NCBI GenBank assembly: GCA_963804595.1
Contig: CAWDQZ010000008.1
Location: 1-64,000, forward strand
DNA from: DASUPK01 sp963804595
Lineage (GTDB): Bacteria > Actinomycetota > Thermoleophilia > Solirubrobacterales > 70-9
DNA: 64,000 nt
Direction of reading: 5' to 3'
Numbering within the stretch: position 1 is the stretch's first letter; every line of letters begins with the position of its first letter. This document shows, piece by piece, positions 18,717-27,088 of the stretch. The position numbers were made by a program, and so were the translations under genes. The notes below the pieces were generated by a model. It searched no databases. It saw only the letters and a list, made by a program, of their open reading frames with translations, and had not been told where the DNA came from.

Positions 18717-19612
18717 CTAACCCGTGCTCGGCGCGGGTCGGGCCCGCGAGAACCAGTGGCGACGGCTGAGGCCGGCCGCCTCCTCCGCCTCCTCGCTGGT
18801 CTCGAGGTCGAAGTAGAGGAGCGTTCGCCCGATCGCCACATACGGGATCAGGAGCGCGAAGACGACCGATCCGATCAGGTTCACCGTGATCGGCGAGAAG
18901 TTGAGGAAGATCAGGAAGAAGCCGAGCACCGGGCCCGTGATGATGCTGATCAGTGCGAGCACGGCGGCCACCCGGAGCGTTCGCCACCACCGGCCGCGCA
19001 CCAGGTGGGAGCTGCCGTTGAATGCCTCGCGGATCGAACGGTTCTTGAACATGATCTCCTGCTGGATGAACTGCCAGGAGAGCGATTCCGGAGAAGGAAC
19101 CGCTCCAGCCCTCCCGGACTGACTCCCAGGCCAGTACTGGACGACGAGGCCCTCGTGGCCCGTTTCCCGGGCGATGTGCGCGTAGGTGACGGGCGGGGCC
19201 TTGGCCTCGTTCCTCAGCGTCTCGAAGTCGGTGGCGTAGCTGCCCTTGGCGGGACACTTGATGTTGAGGGGGTCGCCCGGGAGGTCGAGGTAGTAGTCGT
19301 CGCCCAGGCCGGCGACGTCGGCCGCCGTCGGTGCATTCCGGACCGGTACGTCCTTGCCACCGACGTAGTGGACGAGCTTCACGGCGGGATTACCGAGGAC
19401 GGCGTCCACCCAGGTCGGGGGTTGTACTGCTCCTCCCCTGTGTTGCAGTTGTCATCGGCCGTCTGTGCGCGCAGCATCAGGATCGGCGCGTATGTCCTGA
19501 CGAGGTTGTCCTCGTCGGGGGTCGAGGACACCGCCGCGGCCCCTGACGCGGCGATGAGCGAGACGGACGCGATCGCGGCGAGACAGATCGCCAACCTTCT
19601 TGGCCGGCGCAT
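18717..19612 (-). pseudogene. Vps62-like secreted protein N-terminus fused to a membrane-protein C-terminus, frameshifted
   Basis: Start near ATG 19612 gives a signal peptide (RRPRRLAICLAAIASVSLIA) then DNLVRTYAPILMLRAQTADD and CNTGEEQYNP, resembling the N-terminus of Vps62-related actinobacterial proteins. At a C-run near 19427 the frame changes and continues DAVLGNPAVKLVHYVGGKDV ... DYYLDLPGDPL ... VTYAHIARETGHEGLVVQYW. Right after VVQYW, where the family usually continues FFYYFNQFND, the sequence becomes PGSQSGRAGAVPSPESLSW and then EIMFKNRSIREAFNGSSHLV with two membrane helices, typical of an unrelated integral membrane protein. So two events are seen: a one-base frameshift and an in-frame chimeric junction, probably a deletion joining two genes. 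Function unlikely. Confidence 0.55.
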
Positions 19613-19667
19613 GGCCCGCGAAGCTAACACGGCTCAGAGCCGTCTACGTCAGGGTTTTCCCGTGGTG

Positions 19668-19922
19668 CTACTCGCCGTCGACGACGGAGATGGTCCGGCC
19701 GCGACGCCCGCTCGAGAACTCCACGACGCCGGGGCGCGTGGCGAAGATCGTGTGATCGCGGCCGATGCCGACGCCGTCGCCGGGGCGGAAGCGGGTGCCC
19801 CGCTGGCGGACGATGATCTCGCCGCCGTTCACCGACTGGCCCGCAAACACCTTCACCCCGAGGTATTTCGGGTTGGAGTCGCGACCGTTGCGGCTGGAGC
19901 CCAGTCCCTTCTTATGAGCCAT
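19668..19922 (-). CDS. rpmA: 50S ribosomal protein L27
   Basis: MAHKKGLGSSRNGRDSNPKY is the near-invariant L27 N-terminus; its tail reaches the peptidyl-transferase centre. GGEIIVRQRGTRFRPGDGVG follows. At 84 residues it is complete. Its ATG overlaps the end of rplU by 11 bp, so the two are translationally coupled. Confidence 0.98.
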   Translation of the reverse strand: MAHKKGLGSSRNGRDSNPKYLGVKVFAGQSVNGGEIIVRQRGTRFRPGDGVGIGRDHTIFATRPGVVEFSSGRRGRTISVVDGE

Positions 19923-20310
19923 CGTCCTGCTCCTTCTTGGCGGCCGGCTTTCGAGCCGTAGACGACTTGGTGCCGGTGGACTTCGTGGCGGGCTTGCGCG
20001 AGAGCATCTTCACGTCCGTGATCTCCAGCCTGGTGAGCTCCGAACGGTGCCCGGCACGCTTCCGATAGCCCTTCTTCGGCCGGTACTTGAACACCCGCAG
20101 CTTGGGGCCTCGCTCGTGTCCCTCCACCTTCGCCTCGACCTTGACCTTCTCCAGGTCCTTGCCGAGCACCATCTCCTTGTCCCTGAACGCCACCGGGCGC
20201 AGATCGACCTTGTCGCCCTCCTTCACGCTCAGGCGATCGACGAGGAGGGTCGTGCCCTTCTCGACGCGGTACTGCTTTCCGCCTGTCTCGATCACTGCGT
20301 AGGTCGGCAT
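19912..20310 (-). CDS. rplU: 50S ribosomal protein L21
   Basis: A 132-residue protein. MPTYAVIETGGKQYRVEKGT and FKYRPKKGYRKRAGHRSELT are diagnostic of L21. The C-terminal ~30 residues (RKPATKSTGTKSSTARKPAA and on) are a Lys/Ala/Ser/Thr tail beyond the ~102-residue core, common in Actinobacteria. It lies 10 bp after rng and overlaps rpmA. Confidence 0.98.
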   Translation of the reverse strand: MPTYAVIETGGKQYRVEKGTTLLVDRLSVKEGDKVDLRPVAFRDKEMVLGKDLEKVKVEAKVEGHERGPKLRVFKYRPKKGYRKRAGHRSELTRLEITDVKMLSRKPATKSTGTKSSTARKPAAKKEQDDGS

Positions 20311-20320
20311 CTGATTCTCG

Positions 20321-22189
20321 TCAGCTGTTGCTTGCGCGGGAGCGTCGTCTGCCGCCTCTGGAACCGCGGCGTCGCCGCCCGCTGGAGGACGAGGATTCTA
20401 GCTTCTCCCCGCCGCCCCCATTGCTGGAGGCTTGCACCACGTTCCCCTCGCTGTCGAGCAGGGAGGCGGTCGCCGCCGAGCGTCCGACGCTCTCGATCCG
20501 GACCATCCGCTGCTCCCCGACGTGAGGTCCGGCGCCGGTGACGCTGACGATGTAGGAATCGACGCGCGCGACCGCGTCGTCGACGTTGTACATGTGCGGC
20601 TCCTCGATCGAGACGAGGACCTCCTCGCCGACCTGGAAGGGCAGCGCGCGTTCCTCGATCTCCTCGCGGCTCCCGGTCTCGACGACATGGAAAGTGTCGA
20701 GCGGCAGTGCGTCTCCGCCCTCGAAGTGGAACCGCTTGCCGGTCTCCTCCTCGAGCTCGGTCAGACCGGAATCAGGGCTGAGCAGCTCGGCCGCGACACG
20801 CGGGTTCACCCGGATCAGGTACGCCTCGGGCTCCGGCTGCTCCTCGACCACCTCCTGGAGCTGGCGGACGATCTGGATCGCCATCGTCTCCTCGGAGGAG
20901 ACGACGCCCTCGCCGCCGCAGGTCGGACAGGTCTTGGTGAGGATCTCGCGGACGCCGTCGGTGACGTTCTGCCGCGTCATCTCGACCAATCCGAGGGGCG
21001 AGACCTCGACCACGTAGGTCTTCGTCCGGTCCTCGTCGAGGGCGGCGCGCAGCGTCTTGAGGACCTGGTCGCGGTTCCTCGACCGCGCCATGTCGATGAA
21101 GTCGATGACGATGATCCCGCCGATGTCGCGCATCCGCAGCTGCCGGACCACCTCCTCGGCGGCCTCGACGTTCACCTTGGTGATCGTGTCCTCGAGCCGG
21201 CCCTTCCCCTTTCCGGTGAAGCTGCCGGTGTTGATGTCGATCACCGTCAGCGCCTCCGCGTAGTCGATGATCAGGTAGCCGCCGGAGGGCAGGTCGACGC
21301 GGCGCGAGAGCACCGAGTCGAAGGCCTCCTCAACGCCCCACTTCTCGAACAGCGGCTGCTTCTCCTTGTAGAGCTCAACGCGGTCGGCGAGCTCCGGGGC
21401 GGTGCGCTGCAGGAACTTCGTGACCCGCTCGTGCTGCTTCTCGTCGTCCAGGATCGCGCCCTCGAACTCCTCGACGAGGACGTCGCGTACGACGCGAATC
21501 GAGAGATCGGCCTCCTGGAAGACCATCTGGCCGACATCCGACTTCTTTGCCCGCTCCTCCACCACCTCGTTGAGGCGGTGCAGGTAGGCGATCTCGCGGA
21601 CGAAGTCCTCCTTCTTGGCACCCTGCGCGGCGGTCCGCACGATCACGCCGCCGTCGCCGATCTCCACCTGCTCGATCAGCTTTCTGAGGCGCTGCCGCTC
21701 CTTGTCGGGGAGGCGCTTCGAGACGCCGATCCCCCCGCCCTGCGGCATGTAGACGAGGTAGCGACCGGCGATCGAGAGCTGCATCGAGAGCCTGGCGCCC
21801 TTCGTCTTCAGCGGGTCCTTGACGACCTGGACGATGATCTCCTGGCCCGGCTTGATCAGCTCGTCGATGCGGCGACCCCGGCCACGGCCCCGCTTCGGGA
21901 CCGCCTGGCCGCCCGGCAGCACGATCTCGTCGACGTGCAGGAAACCGTTCCGCTCCAGGCCGATGTCGACGAACGCCGCCTCCATTCCGGGCAGGACGTT
22001 GTCGACCTTGCCCTTGTAGATGTTGCCCACGATCGAGCGGCGGCCGCGGCGCTCTACATAGAGCTCGGCGACCTTCCACTCATCGCTGGGCGCCCCCTTC
22101 TTGCGATTCTTCGAGGGCGCGCCCTTGGCCTCGAGCGTCGCCACCCGGGTCTCACCCGGGTCGACGCTGACGAGGATGTTCTTCTTCAT
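20321..22189 (-). CDS. rng: Rne/Rng family endoribonuclease (RNase G/E)
   Basis: Endonuclease for mRNA turnover and rRNA processing. The 622-residue protein starts MKKNILVSVDPGETRVATLE. An S1-type RNA-binding domain (NIYKGKVDNVLPGMEAAFVD) is followed by the DNase I-like catalytic domain with the metal-binding aspartates in LTVIDINTGSFTGKG and IIVIDFIDMARSRNRDQVL, then the zinc-link CPTCGGEG. Residues ~535-595 look like a TRAM-type domain, and the C-terminus is Arg/Ser/Gly-rich, likely RNA binding. It heads rplU-rpmA-obgE. The 97-bp leader (22190-22286) has an ACCAGAC/GTCTGGT inverted repeat at 22209-22254; RNase E genes are often autoregulated through their leaders, so this may matter. Confidence 0.95.
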   Translation of the reverse strand: MKKNILVSVDPGETRVATLEAKGAPSKNRKKGAPSDEWKVAELYVERRGRRSIVGNIYKGKVDNVLPGMEAAFVDIGLERNGFLHVDEIVLPGGQAVPKRGRGRGRRIDELIKPGQEIIVQVVKDPLKTKGARLSMQLSIAGRYLVYMPQGGGIGVSKRLPDKERQRLRKLIEQVEIGDGGVIVRTAAQGAKKEDFVREIAYLHRLNEVVEERAKKSDVGQMVFQEADLSIRVVRDVLVEEFEGAILDDEKQHERVTKFLQRTAPELADRVELYKEKQPLFEKWGVEEAFDSVLSRRVDLPSGGYLIIDYAEALTVIDINTGSFTGKGKGRLEDTITKVNVEAAEEVVRQLRMRDIGGIIVIDFIDMARSRNRDQVLKTLRAALDEDRTKTYVVEVSPLGLVEMTRQNVTDGVREILTKTCPTCGGEGVVSSEETMAIQIVRQLQEVVEEQPEPEAYLIRVNPRVAAELLSPDSGLTELEEETGKRFHFEGGDALPLDTFHVVETGSREEIEERALPFQVGEEVLVSIEEPHMYNVDDAVARVDSYIVSVTGAGPHVGEQRMVRIESVGRSAATASLLDSEGNVVQASSNGGGGEKLESSSSSGRRRRGSRGGRRRSRASNS

Positions 22190-22286
22190 GAGTTTCCTTT
22201 CTGGCTGAACCAGACACGTACGACCGAACCGCCGCTCTGCACGGGGCGTCTGGTCGTGGATGTCGTGTGGTTGTGCTCTAGGTGGC

Positions 22287-23489
22287 TCAGCGCAACAGTG
22301 GGATAGGCGCCCTGCTGCGTGGAGAGGTGTCGAGCCGCGCCTGAGTGTGGATGCTCTGTAGGAGCCCGATCGCGAGGAAGGTGGCGATCACCGAGGAGCC
22401 CCCGTATGACATCAGGGGCAGGGTGACGCCTGTCACGGGCATGATGCCGAGCGTCATGCCCACGTTCACAAGGATCTGGAACATGAGCATGGCGACGATG
22501 CCGCCCGCGATCAGGGTCCCGAACAAGTTCTTGGAGAGCGTCAGGATGCGCAAGATTCTCCAGATAAGCAGGGCGTATAGGGACAGTACGAATGCTGCTC
22601 CCATGAATCCGAAGCGCTCCCCGATCACGGCGAACACGAAGTCCGTGTGCCGCTCGGGAAGAAAGAGGAGCTTGGTCTGGGTCGAGTTGTCGCCGCGTCC
22701 GGTCTTCTCGCCGGACCCGATTGCGGTGACGCTCTGGTTGACCTGATAGCTCGCATCGCTCGGATCGTTGGAGGGATGCAGAAATGCGGTGAGCCGGTCC
22801 TGCTGGTAGCCGTGAAGCGGGCTCGGCAGGCCGGCAGCCGGGGCGATGACCAGGACGAAGCTGACGGCCGCAGCCGCCAGGCCTCCGATCACCGCGAAGT
22901 GCCTCCAGGGCACCCCGGCGAGGAAAAGGATTGCCAGTGTGATGACCATCAGCACGATTCCCGTGCCGAGGTCGGGTTGCAGGAAGACGAGTCCGGCCGG
23001 GACGAGGCCGAGCGCCAGCATGCGGAGCGTCTGGCGCAGCGGGGTGCCACGGCGGTTGCGCTCGATCACGAATGCCGCGAGGGCGACGATGAGCAGCAGC
23101 TTGGCGAGCTCCGAGGGCTGGAAGCGGAAATAGGGGAGCTCGATCCAGCGATGGGAGCCGCGTACGGCGGTCCCGAGGACGAAGACGACGCAGATGGAGG
23201 CGATCATCAGGGAGTAGATGCCCACCCGGATCTCGCGAAAGCGGGAGTAGTCGATCTTGGCCACGGCCACCAGCAGGGCGACCCCGACCAGCGCGTAGAG
23301 CGTTTGCCGCATCGCGAAGTACAGCGGCTGACCCTGCACGGCATCGGGCGTCGCCACGGCGAGGGTGAAGACGCTGAACCCGACCAGCCCGAGAGCGGCC
23401 GCCATCAGCCAGCCGTCGAAATAGGCGACGCCAAGGCGCTCGACAATGCGAGTACGCGTAGGCGTGAGCGTGAGCGGTGCTGCTTCCAT
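22287..23489 (-). CDS. rodA: RodA/FtsW-family peptidoglycan glycosyltransferase (copy 1)
   Basis: A 400-residue SEDS-family polymerase with about 10 membrane helices. Start ATG 23489 (MEAAPLTLTPTRTR), the equivalent of the second copy's MEAAKPSLTF. Signature segments are GSHRWIELPYFRFQPSELAK, FLQPDLGTGIVLMVITLAIL, LPERHTDFVFAVIGERFGF and the C-terminal PVTGVTLPLMSYGGSSVIAT. It polymerises lipid II glycans with its PBP2 partner encoded upstream. Here the spacer from the mrdA stop is 112 bp and holds two hairpins, unlike the overlapping second copy. Confidence 0.93.
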   Translation of the reverse strand: MEAAPLTLTPTRTRIVERLGVAYFDGWLMAAALGLVGFSVFTLAVATPDAVQGQPLYFAMRQTLYALVGVALLVAVAKIDYSRFREIRVGIYSLMIASICVVFVLGTAVRGSHRWIELPYFRFQPSELAKLLLIVALAAFVIERNRRGTPLRQTLRMLALGLVPAGLVFLQPDLGTGIVLMVITLAILFLAGVPWRHFAVIGGLAAAAVSFVLVIAPAAGLPSPLHGYQQDRLTAFLHPSNDPSDASYQVNQSVTAIGSGEKTGRGDNSTQTKLLFLPERHTDFVFAVIGERFGFMGAAFVLSLYALLIWRILRILTLSKNLFGTLIAGGIVAMLMFQILVNVGMTLGIMPVTGVTLPLMSYGGSSVIATFLAIGLLQSIHTQARLDTSPRSRAPIPLLR

Positions 23490-23499
23490 GGTTCGGTTT

Positions 23500-23552
23500 G
23501 ACGGCTTCGCCGTCAGACGGGTTGCTCCTCGCCTGCGGCTGCGGAGCACCCG
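23500..23552. other. two adjacent hairpins between mrdA copy 1 and rodA copy 1
   Basis: GACGGC-TTC-GCCGTC (23500-23514) is a perfect 6-bp stem with a TTC loop. A second stem pairs CGGG plus TGCTCC with GGAGCA plus CCCG (23518-23552) with one bulged T. They lie in the 112-bp mrdA-rodA spacer, close to the rodA start. The core CGGCTTCGCC is shared with the ~96-bp repeats. Possible attenuator or processing site; function unknown. Confidence 0.45.
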
Positions 23553-23601
23553 TGCATCAAGTCCCCCACAAGGGTAGAGGTCTGCCGGGATCGTGCTGCG
23601 A

Positions 23602-25494
23602 TCACTCTGGCGTCTTGCCGTTCCCCGCGCTCGTTGCGGAAGCGGTCGGCGTGATCGGGAGGTGGAAGTAGCGCTCGAGGATGCGGGCCGCCACCGGCGC
23701 CGCGGTGTCGACGCCGAAACCGCCGCGCTCGAGCGTGACGGCCACCACGATCTGAGGATTCTTGGCCGGCGCAAGGACCATGTACCAGGACTGGTCCGGC
23801 TGGTTCGGGCGCTGGGCGGTACCCGTCTTGCCGGCCACAGCAAACGGGAAGTTTCCGAAGACCGGATACGAGGTGCCACCCGGCTCGGTCGCCGCGCGAG
23901 TCAGCCCGGCCATGATCGTGTCGCGTGTGGTGGGCGAGATGCCGAGGTGGCGCTCCGGGGACGGACGCATCTCCTGCAGGACGCGACCGGTCACGCTCTC
24001 CACATCGTCGGCGATGTGCGGTCGCACCACCGTGCCGCCGTTGCCGAGCGCGGCGTAGGCGACCGCCATCTGCAGCGGATCCGCCTCGACGTCACCCTGG
24101 CCGACGGCGAGGTTGACGTTGTCGCCGACGCTCCAGGGACGATCGGTGAGCTTCTCGGCGTAGAGCCGGTTCCGCCAGGCAGGGGTCGGGATCAGGCCAT
24201 CCACCTCGGAGGGAAGATCGATCCCGGTCTTCTCGCCCAGGCCGTATTGGCGAGCCCAGTCCTGGATCTGACCGTGCCCCTTGTTCGCCTTGGCGTCCAG
24301 ACCCAGGTGGTAGAAGTAGATGTCTGAGGAGACCTTGAGCGCGTCGCTCATGTCGAGCGGCCCGTAGATCGCCTTGCCGGCGTTATGGAGGGTCAGGTTG
24401 TTGTCGAGCTTGAGCGAGCCGGTGTCGGTGAAGATCGTGTTGGGCCTGATCAGATGGTCCTGTAGCGCCGCCGTAGCGGTGATCATCTTGAAGGTCGATC
24501 CCGTCGGATAGAGACCCGAGATCGCCCGGTTCGCGAGGGGCGCGTCCGTCCTCTGCGAGGTGAGCCGGCGATACTCGCTCTGGGTGATCGGGTGGGTGAA
24601 GATCGAAGGGTCGAAGGTCGGGGCGGATCCCATCGCCAGGATCTCTCCGTTCTGCACGTTCATCGCGACGAACGCGCCGGGGAGTCCGAAGGACTGGAGC
24701 GCGTCCTCCCCGGTGGCCTGCAGGTTCGAGTCGATGGTGAGGCGGACGTCGTCGCCGGGATCGGCGGGGACGCTGCGCAGCTGGCCGGTCGGCCTGCCGA
24801 GTGCGTCCACCTGGACGCGGTCGGTGCCGGGCCGCCCGCGGAGGTAGCGGTCGTACTCGTACTCCACCCCTGACTGGCCGACCTGGTCGCCGGGATGGAG
24901 CCCCGCGTAGCGCGGCTCCCTGAGCTGCTGGGCCGTGACCTCGCCGACGTTGCCGAAGAGGTGGGCTGCGAGCGTTCCCTGCCTGTAGTCGCGGGTGAAC
25001 ACCCGCTCCACGCTCACACCGGGGAAGCTCGACTGGTTCTCGCGCAGGTAGTAGACCTTGTCGACCGCGAGCCCCTTCTTCAGGATCACCGGGCCGCCGG
25101 GAGCCGCGCGACTGCCTCCCCGGAGGGTCTTGCGGAGCTCCTTCATGTTCATGTCGGTGATCGAGGCGAGCTGTTTCAGCTCGCGTGAGCGACTGGGCCC
25201 CGGAGGCGGCAGGTCCTGCGGCGTGACCTGGATGGCGAGCTCCGTCCGGTTGTCCACCAGGACCTTGCCGTTCCGGTCGAGGATGTCGCCCCGGGGCGCC
25301 TGCACGCGGATCTCGCGGATCCGGTTGTCGTTCGCCTGGTTTCGGTACTTGTCGCCGGAGAGAACCTGGACGTACCAGAGCCGCAGGAACAGCACCGAGA
25401 AGATCGCGATGGCGATGCCGGTGATGATGGATATCCGCAGAGCCAGCGGAGACGTTCGCCTCTCCGGCTCCACCTCATCTCGACGCAGGTACAT
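23602..25494 (-). CDS. mrdA: penicillin-binding protein 2 (copy 1)
   Basis: A 630-residue class B transpeptidase that cross-links peptidoglycan in elongation. Start ATG 25494 (MYLRRDEVEPERR). One N-terminal anchor helix (ISIITGIAIAIFSVLFLRLW) precedes the pedestal domain (RGDILDRNGKVLVDNRTELA). The transpeptidase motifs are SxxK in LYPTGSTFKMITATAALQDH, SxD in ALKVSSDIYFYHLGLDAK, and KTG in AGKTGTAQRPNQPD. Homologous to the protein at 28261-30150. It follows mreD with 5 bp between. Confidence 0.95.
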   Translation of the reverse strand: MYLRRDEVEPERRTSPLALRISIITGIAIAIFSVLFLRLWYVQVLSGDKYRNQANDNRIREIRVQAPRGDILDRNGKVLVDNRTELAIQVTPQDLPPPGPSRSRELKQLASITDMNMKELRKTLRGGSRAAPGGPVILKKGLAVDKVYYLRENQSSFPGVSVERVFTRDYRQGTLAAHLFGNVGEVTAQQLREPRYAGLHPGDQVGQSGVEYEYDRYLRGRPGTDRVQVDALGRPTGQLRSVPADPGDDVRLTIDSNLQATGEDALQSFGLPGAFVAMNVQNGEILAMGSAPTFDPSIFTHPITQSEYRRLTSQRTDAPLANRAISGLYPTGSTFKMITATAALQDHLIRPNTIFTDTGSLKLDNNLTLHNAGKAIYGPLDMSDALKVSSDIYFYHLGLDAKANKGHGQIQDWARQYGLGEKTGIDLPSEVDGLIPTPAWRNRLYAEKLTDRPWSVGDNVNLAVGQGDVEADPLQMAVAYAALGNGGTVVRPHIADDVESVTGRVLQEMRPSPERHLGISPTTRDTIMAGLTRAATEPGGTSYPVFGNFPFAVAGKTGTAQRPNQPDQSWYMVLAPAKNPQIVVAVTLERGGFGVDTAAPVAARILERYFHLPITPTASATSAGNGKTPE

Positions 25495-25499
25495 CAAGC

Positions 25500-26054
25500 T
25501 CAACCACTCTCCACGGGTCGCGGTGCCGGCGTGCGGCGGGCAGCCCTGCGCTCGTCCACCAGGGCCGAGCGCACGACCAGTCTGACGATCCAGAGGACGG
25601 GAATCGCGAGCAGGGCGCCGAGCAGGCTCTTGACCAGCGCATCGCGCACCACCAGGAAGCTCACGTTCGCGTCGATCCCGGTCCCGATCTGGATCGCGGC
25701 GATCACGATGGCGCCGAGCAGGGTCAGCGAGCCGCCGAGCAGGACGACCGCCGCCCGCGTGGGACGGCCGAGCGTCTCGCGATAGCGGCCGGCGACGTAC
25801 CCGACCGAGAGCAGGGTGAGCGCGAAGGCGCCCATCGTCTCGAGCAGCAGGCAGTCCAGCAGCAGCCCGATCGAGAACCCGGTGACGGCGCCACTCAGGC
25901 TGCCGCCCAGGATTCCCACCGAGATCACGACGAGCACCGCGATGTCGGGGCTGGTCCCGAAGACGTCCATCTTCGAGAAGCAGACGACCTGCGCGATCGC
26001 GACCAGCGCGCCGAGGACGGCGAGCCTGGCGATGATTCCCGGCGTGAGGATCAC
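25500..26054 (-). CDS. mreD: rod shape-determining protein MreD
   Basis: A 184-residue inner-membrane protein with about five hydrophobic helices (IARLAVLGALVAIAQVV, PDIAVLVVISVGILGGSLSG, GLLLDCLLLETMGAFALTLL). The Asp in GLLLDCLL with following Gly/Ala-rich helices fits MreD. Sequence conservation is weak, so the call leans on topology and on position between mreC and mrdA; it overlaps the mreC stop by 4 bp (ATGA). Confidence 0.88.
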   Translation of the reverse strand: MILTPGIIARLAVLGALVAIAQVVCFSKMDVFGTSPDIAVLVVISVGILGGSLSGAVTGFSIGLLLDCLLLETMGAFALTLLSVGYVAGRYRETLGRPTRAAVVLLGGSLTLLGAIVIAAIQIGTGIDANVSFLVVRDALVKSLLGALLAIPVLWIVRLVVRSALVDERRAARRTPAPRPVESG

Positions 26055-26920
26055 TGCTTGCCGCCCCCGGTATGGGTGGTGAGGACCTTGACCAGATCCA
26101 TGTTGCGCAGGTCCGCGAAGGGCTCGAGGTGGACACGCTGGTAGGCCTGCTGCTCCTCCACGGTGGCCTTGGTGATCTTCCCGATCGGGATGCCCGGAGG
26201 GAAGATCGAGCCGAGGTCGCCGGTGGAGAAACCGGCGGTGACCACCATCTGGCCCTCGGCGATGTGCGAGCCGCGCTCGAGAAAGTCGAGCTGGAGGTCG
26301 TTGGGATTGCCGACGTCTGGCTGGACGACGCCGGTCGCGCCACTCGGGGTCACCCGGGCCGTCACCGCGCTGTCGGCGTCGGTGATCAACGTGACCTGCG
26401 CGGTGTTCGGGGTGGTCTGCGTGATCTTTCCCGCCAGCCCCCCGGCCGCGACCACCGGGTCGTCGATGCGGAGACCGTCGCTCGAGCCCTTGTCGATCGT
26501 GACCGTCGAGTACCAGACTGTCGGCGACCGGCCGATCACCCTCGCCGTCACCGGATCGGTCCCATCGGGAACGATTCCCCCGCTCGTGATCTCGTTGAGT
26601 GCCGTCAGCTCCTTCGCCTCCTGCTGCTGTGTCTGCTCCCTCGCCAGCTGGTCCCGAAGCGTCGCGACCTGGTCCTCGAGCTTCGACTTGTCGCCGCGGG
26701 CGTCGAAGGTCTCGCCGAACCAGTTGACGAGGTCGCGGGCCGGCTTGAGCGCACGGTCGGCGCCGGACTCGATCGGGCTGAACACCGTGGCGACCACGTC
26801 CTGGACCCCGTGGAGCGGCCCCCCGTTGCCCTCTCGGTAGTACAGGCTGAGGAGTGTCAGCGAGGCGGCGACGAGCAGCAACAGCACCGCCCGTCGACGG
26901 CGCACTTGCTTGCGGTACAT
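26051..26920 (-). CDS. mreC: rod shape-determining protein MreC
   Basis: A 289-residue periplasmic-side scaffold of the elongasome. A single N-terminal helix (RAVLLLLVAASLTLLSLYYR) is followed by a coiled coil (~residues 75-100, KSKLEDQVATLRDQLAREQ) and the beta-rich core: ARVIGRSPTVWYSTVTIDKG, SSDGLRIDDPVVAAGGLAGK, QTTPNTAQVTLITDADSAVT. Start ATG 26920. The 168 bp upstream to the second rodA gene holds nothing recognisable. Confidence 0.94.
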   Translation of the reverse strand: MYRKQVRRRRAVLLLLVAASLTLLSLYYREGNGGPLHGVQDVVATVFSPIESGADRALKPARDLVNWFGETFDARGDKSKLEDQVATLRDQLAREQTQQQEAKELTALNEITSGGIVPDGTDPVTARVIGRSPTVWYSTVTIDKGSSDGLRIDDPVVAAGGLAGKITQTTPNTAQVTLITDADSAVTARVTPSGATGVVQPDVGNPNDLQLDFLERGSHIAEGQMVVTAGFSTGDLGSIFPPGIPIGKITKATVEEQQAYQRVHLEPFADLRNMDLVKVLTTHTGGGKQ

Positions 26921-27088
26921 GTCTGGCTAGCCCTCACAGCTCACGGTCGATTCGGCTCACAGTCGATTTGGCCCCCCGGCCGGGCCCGGCGGGTGCCGAG
27001 AGTAGCGCCTAGCCTCAATAAGACCTGAAAGTCGCCTCGTCAAACGGGCGGCGGCATGTGCCGCCCCCTCGCATCCAACGGGTGGCTG

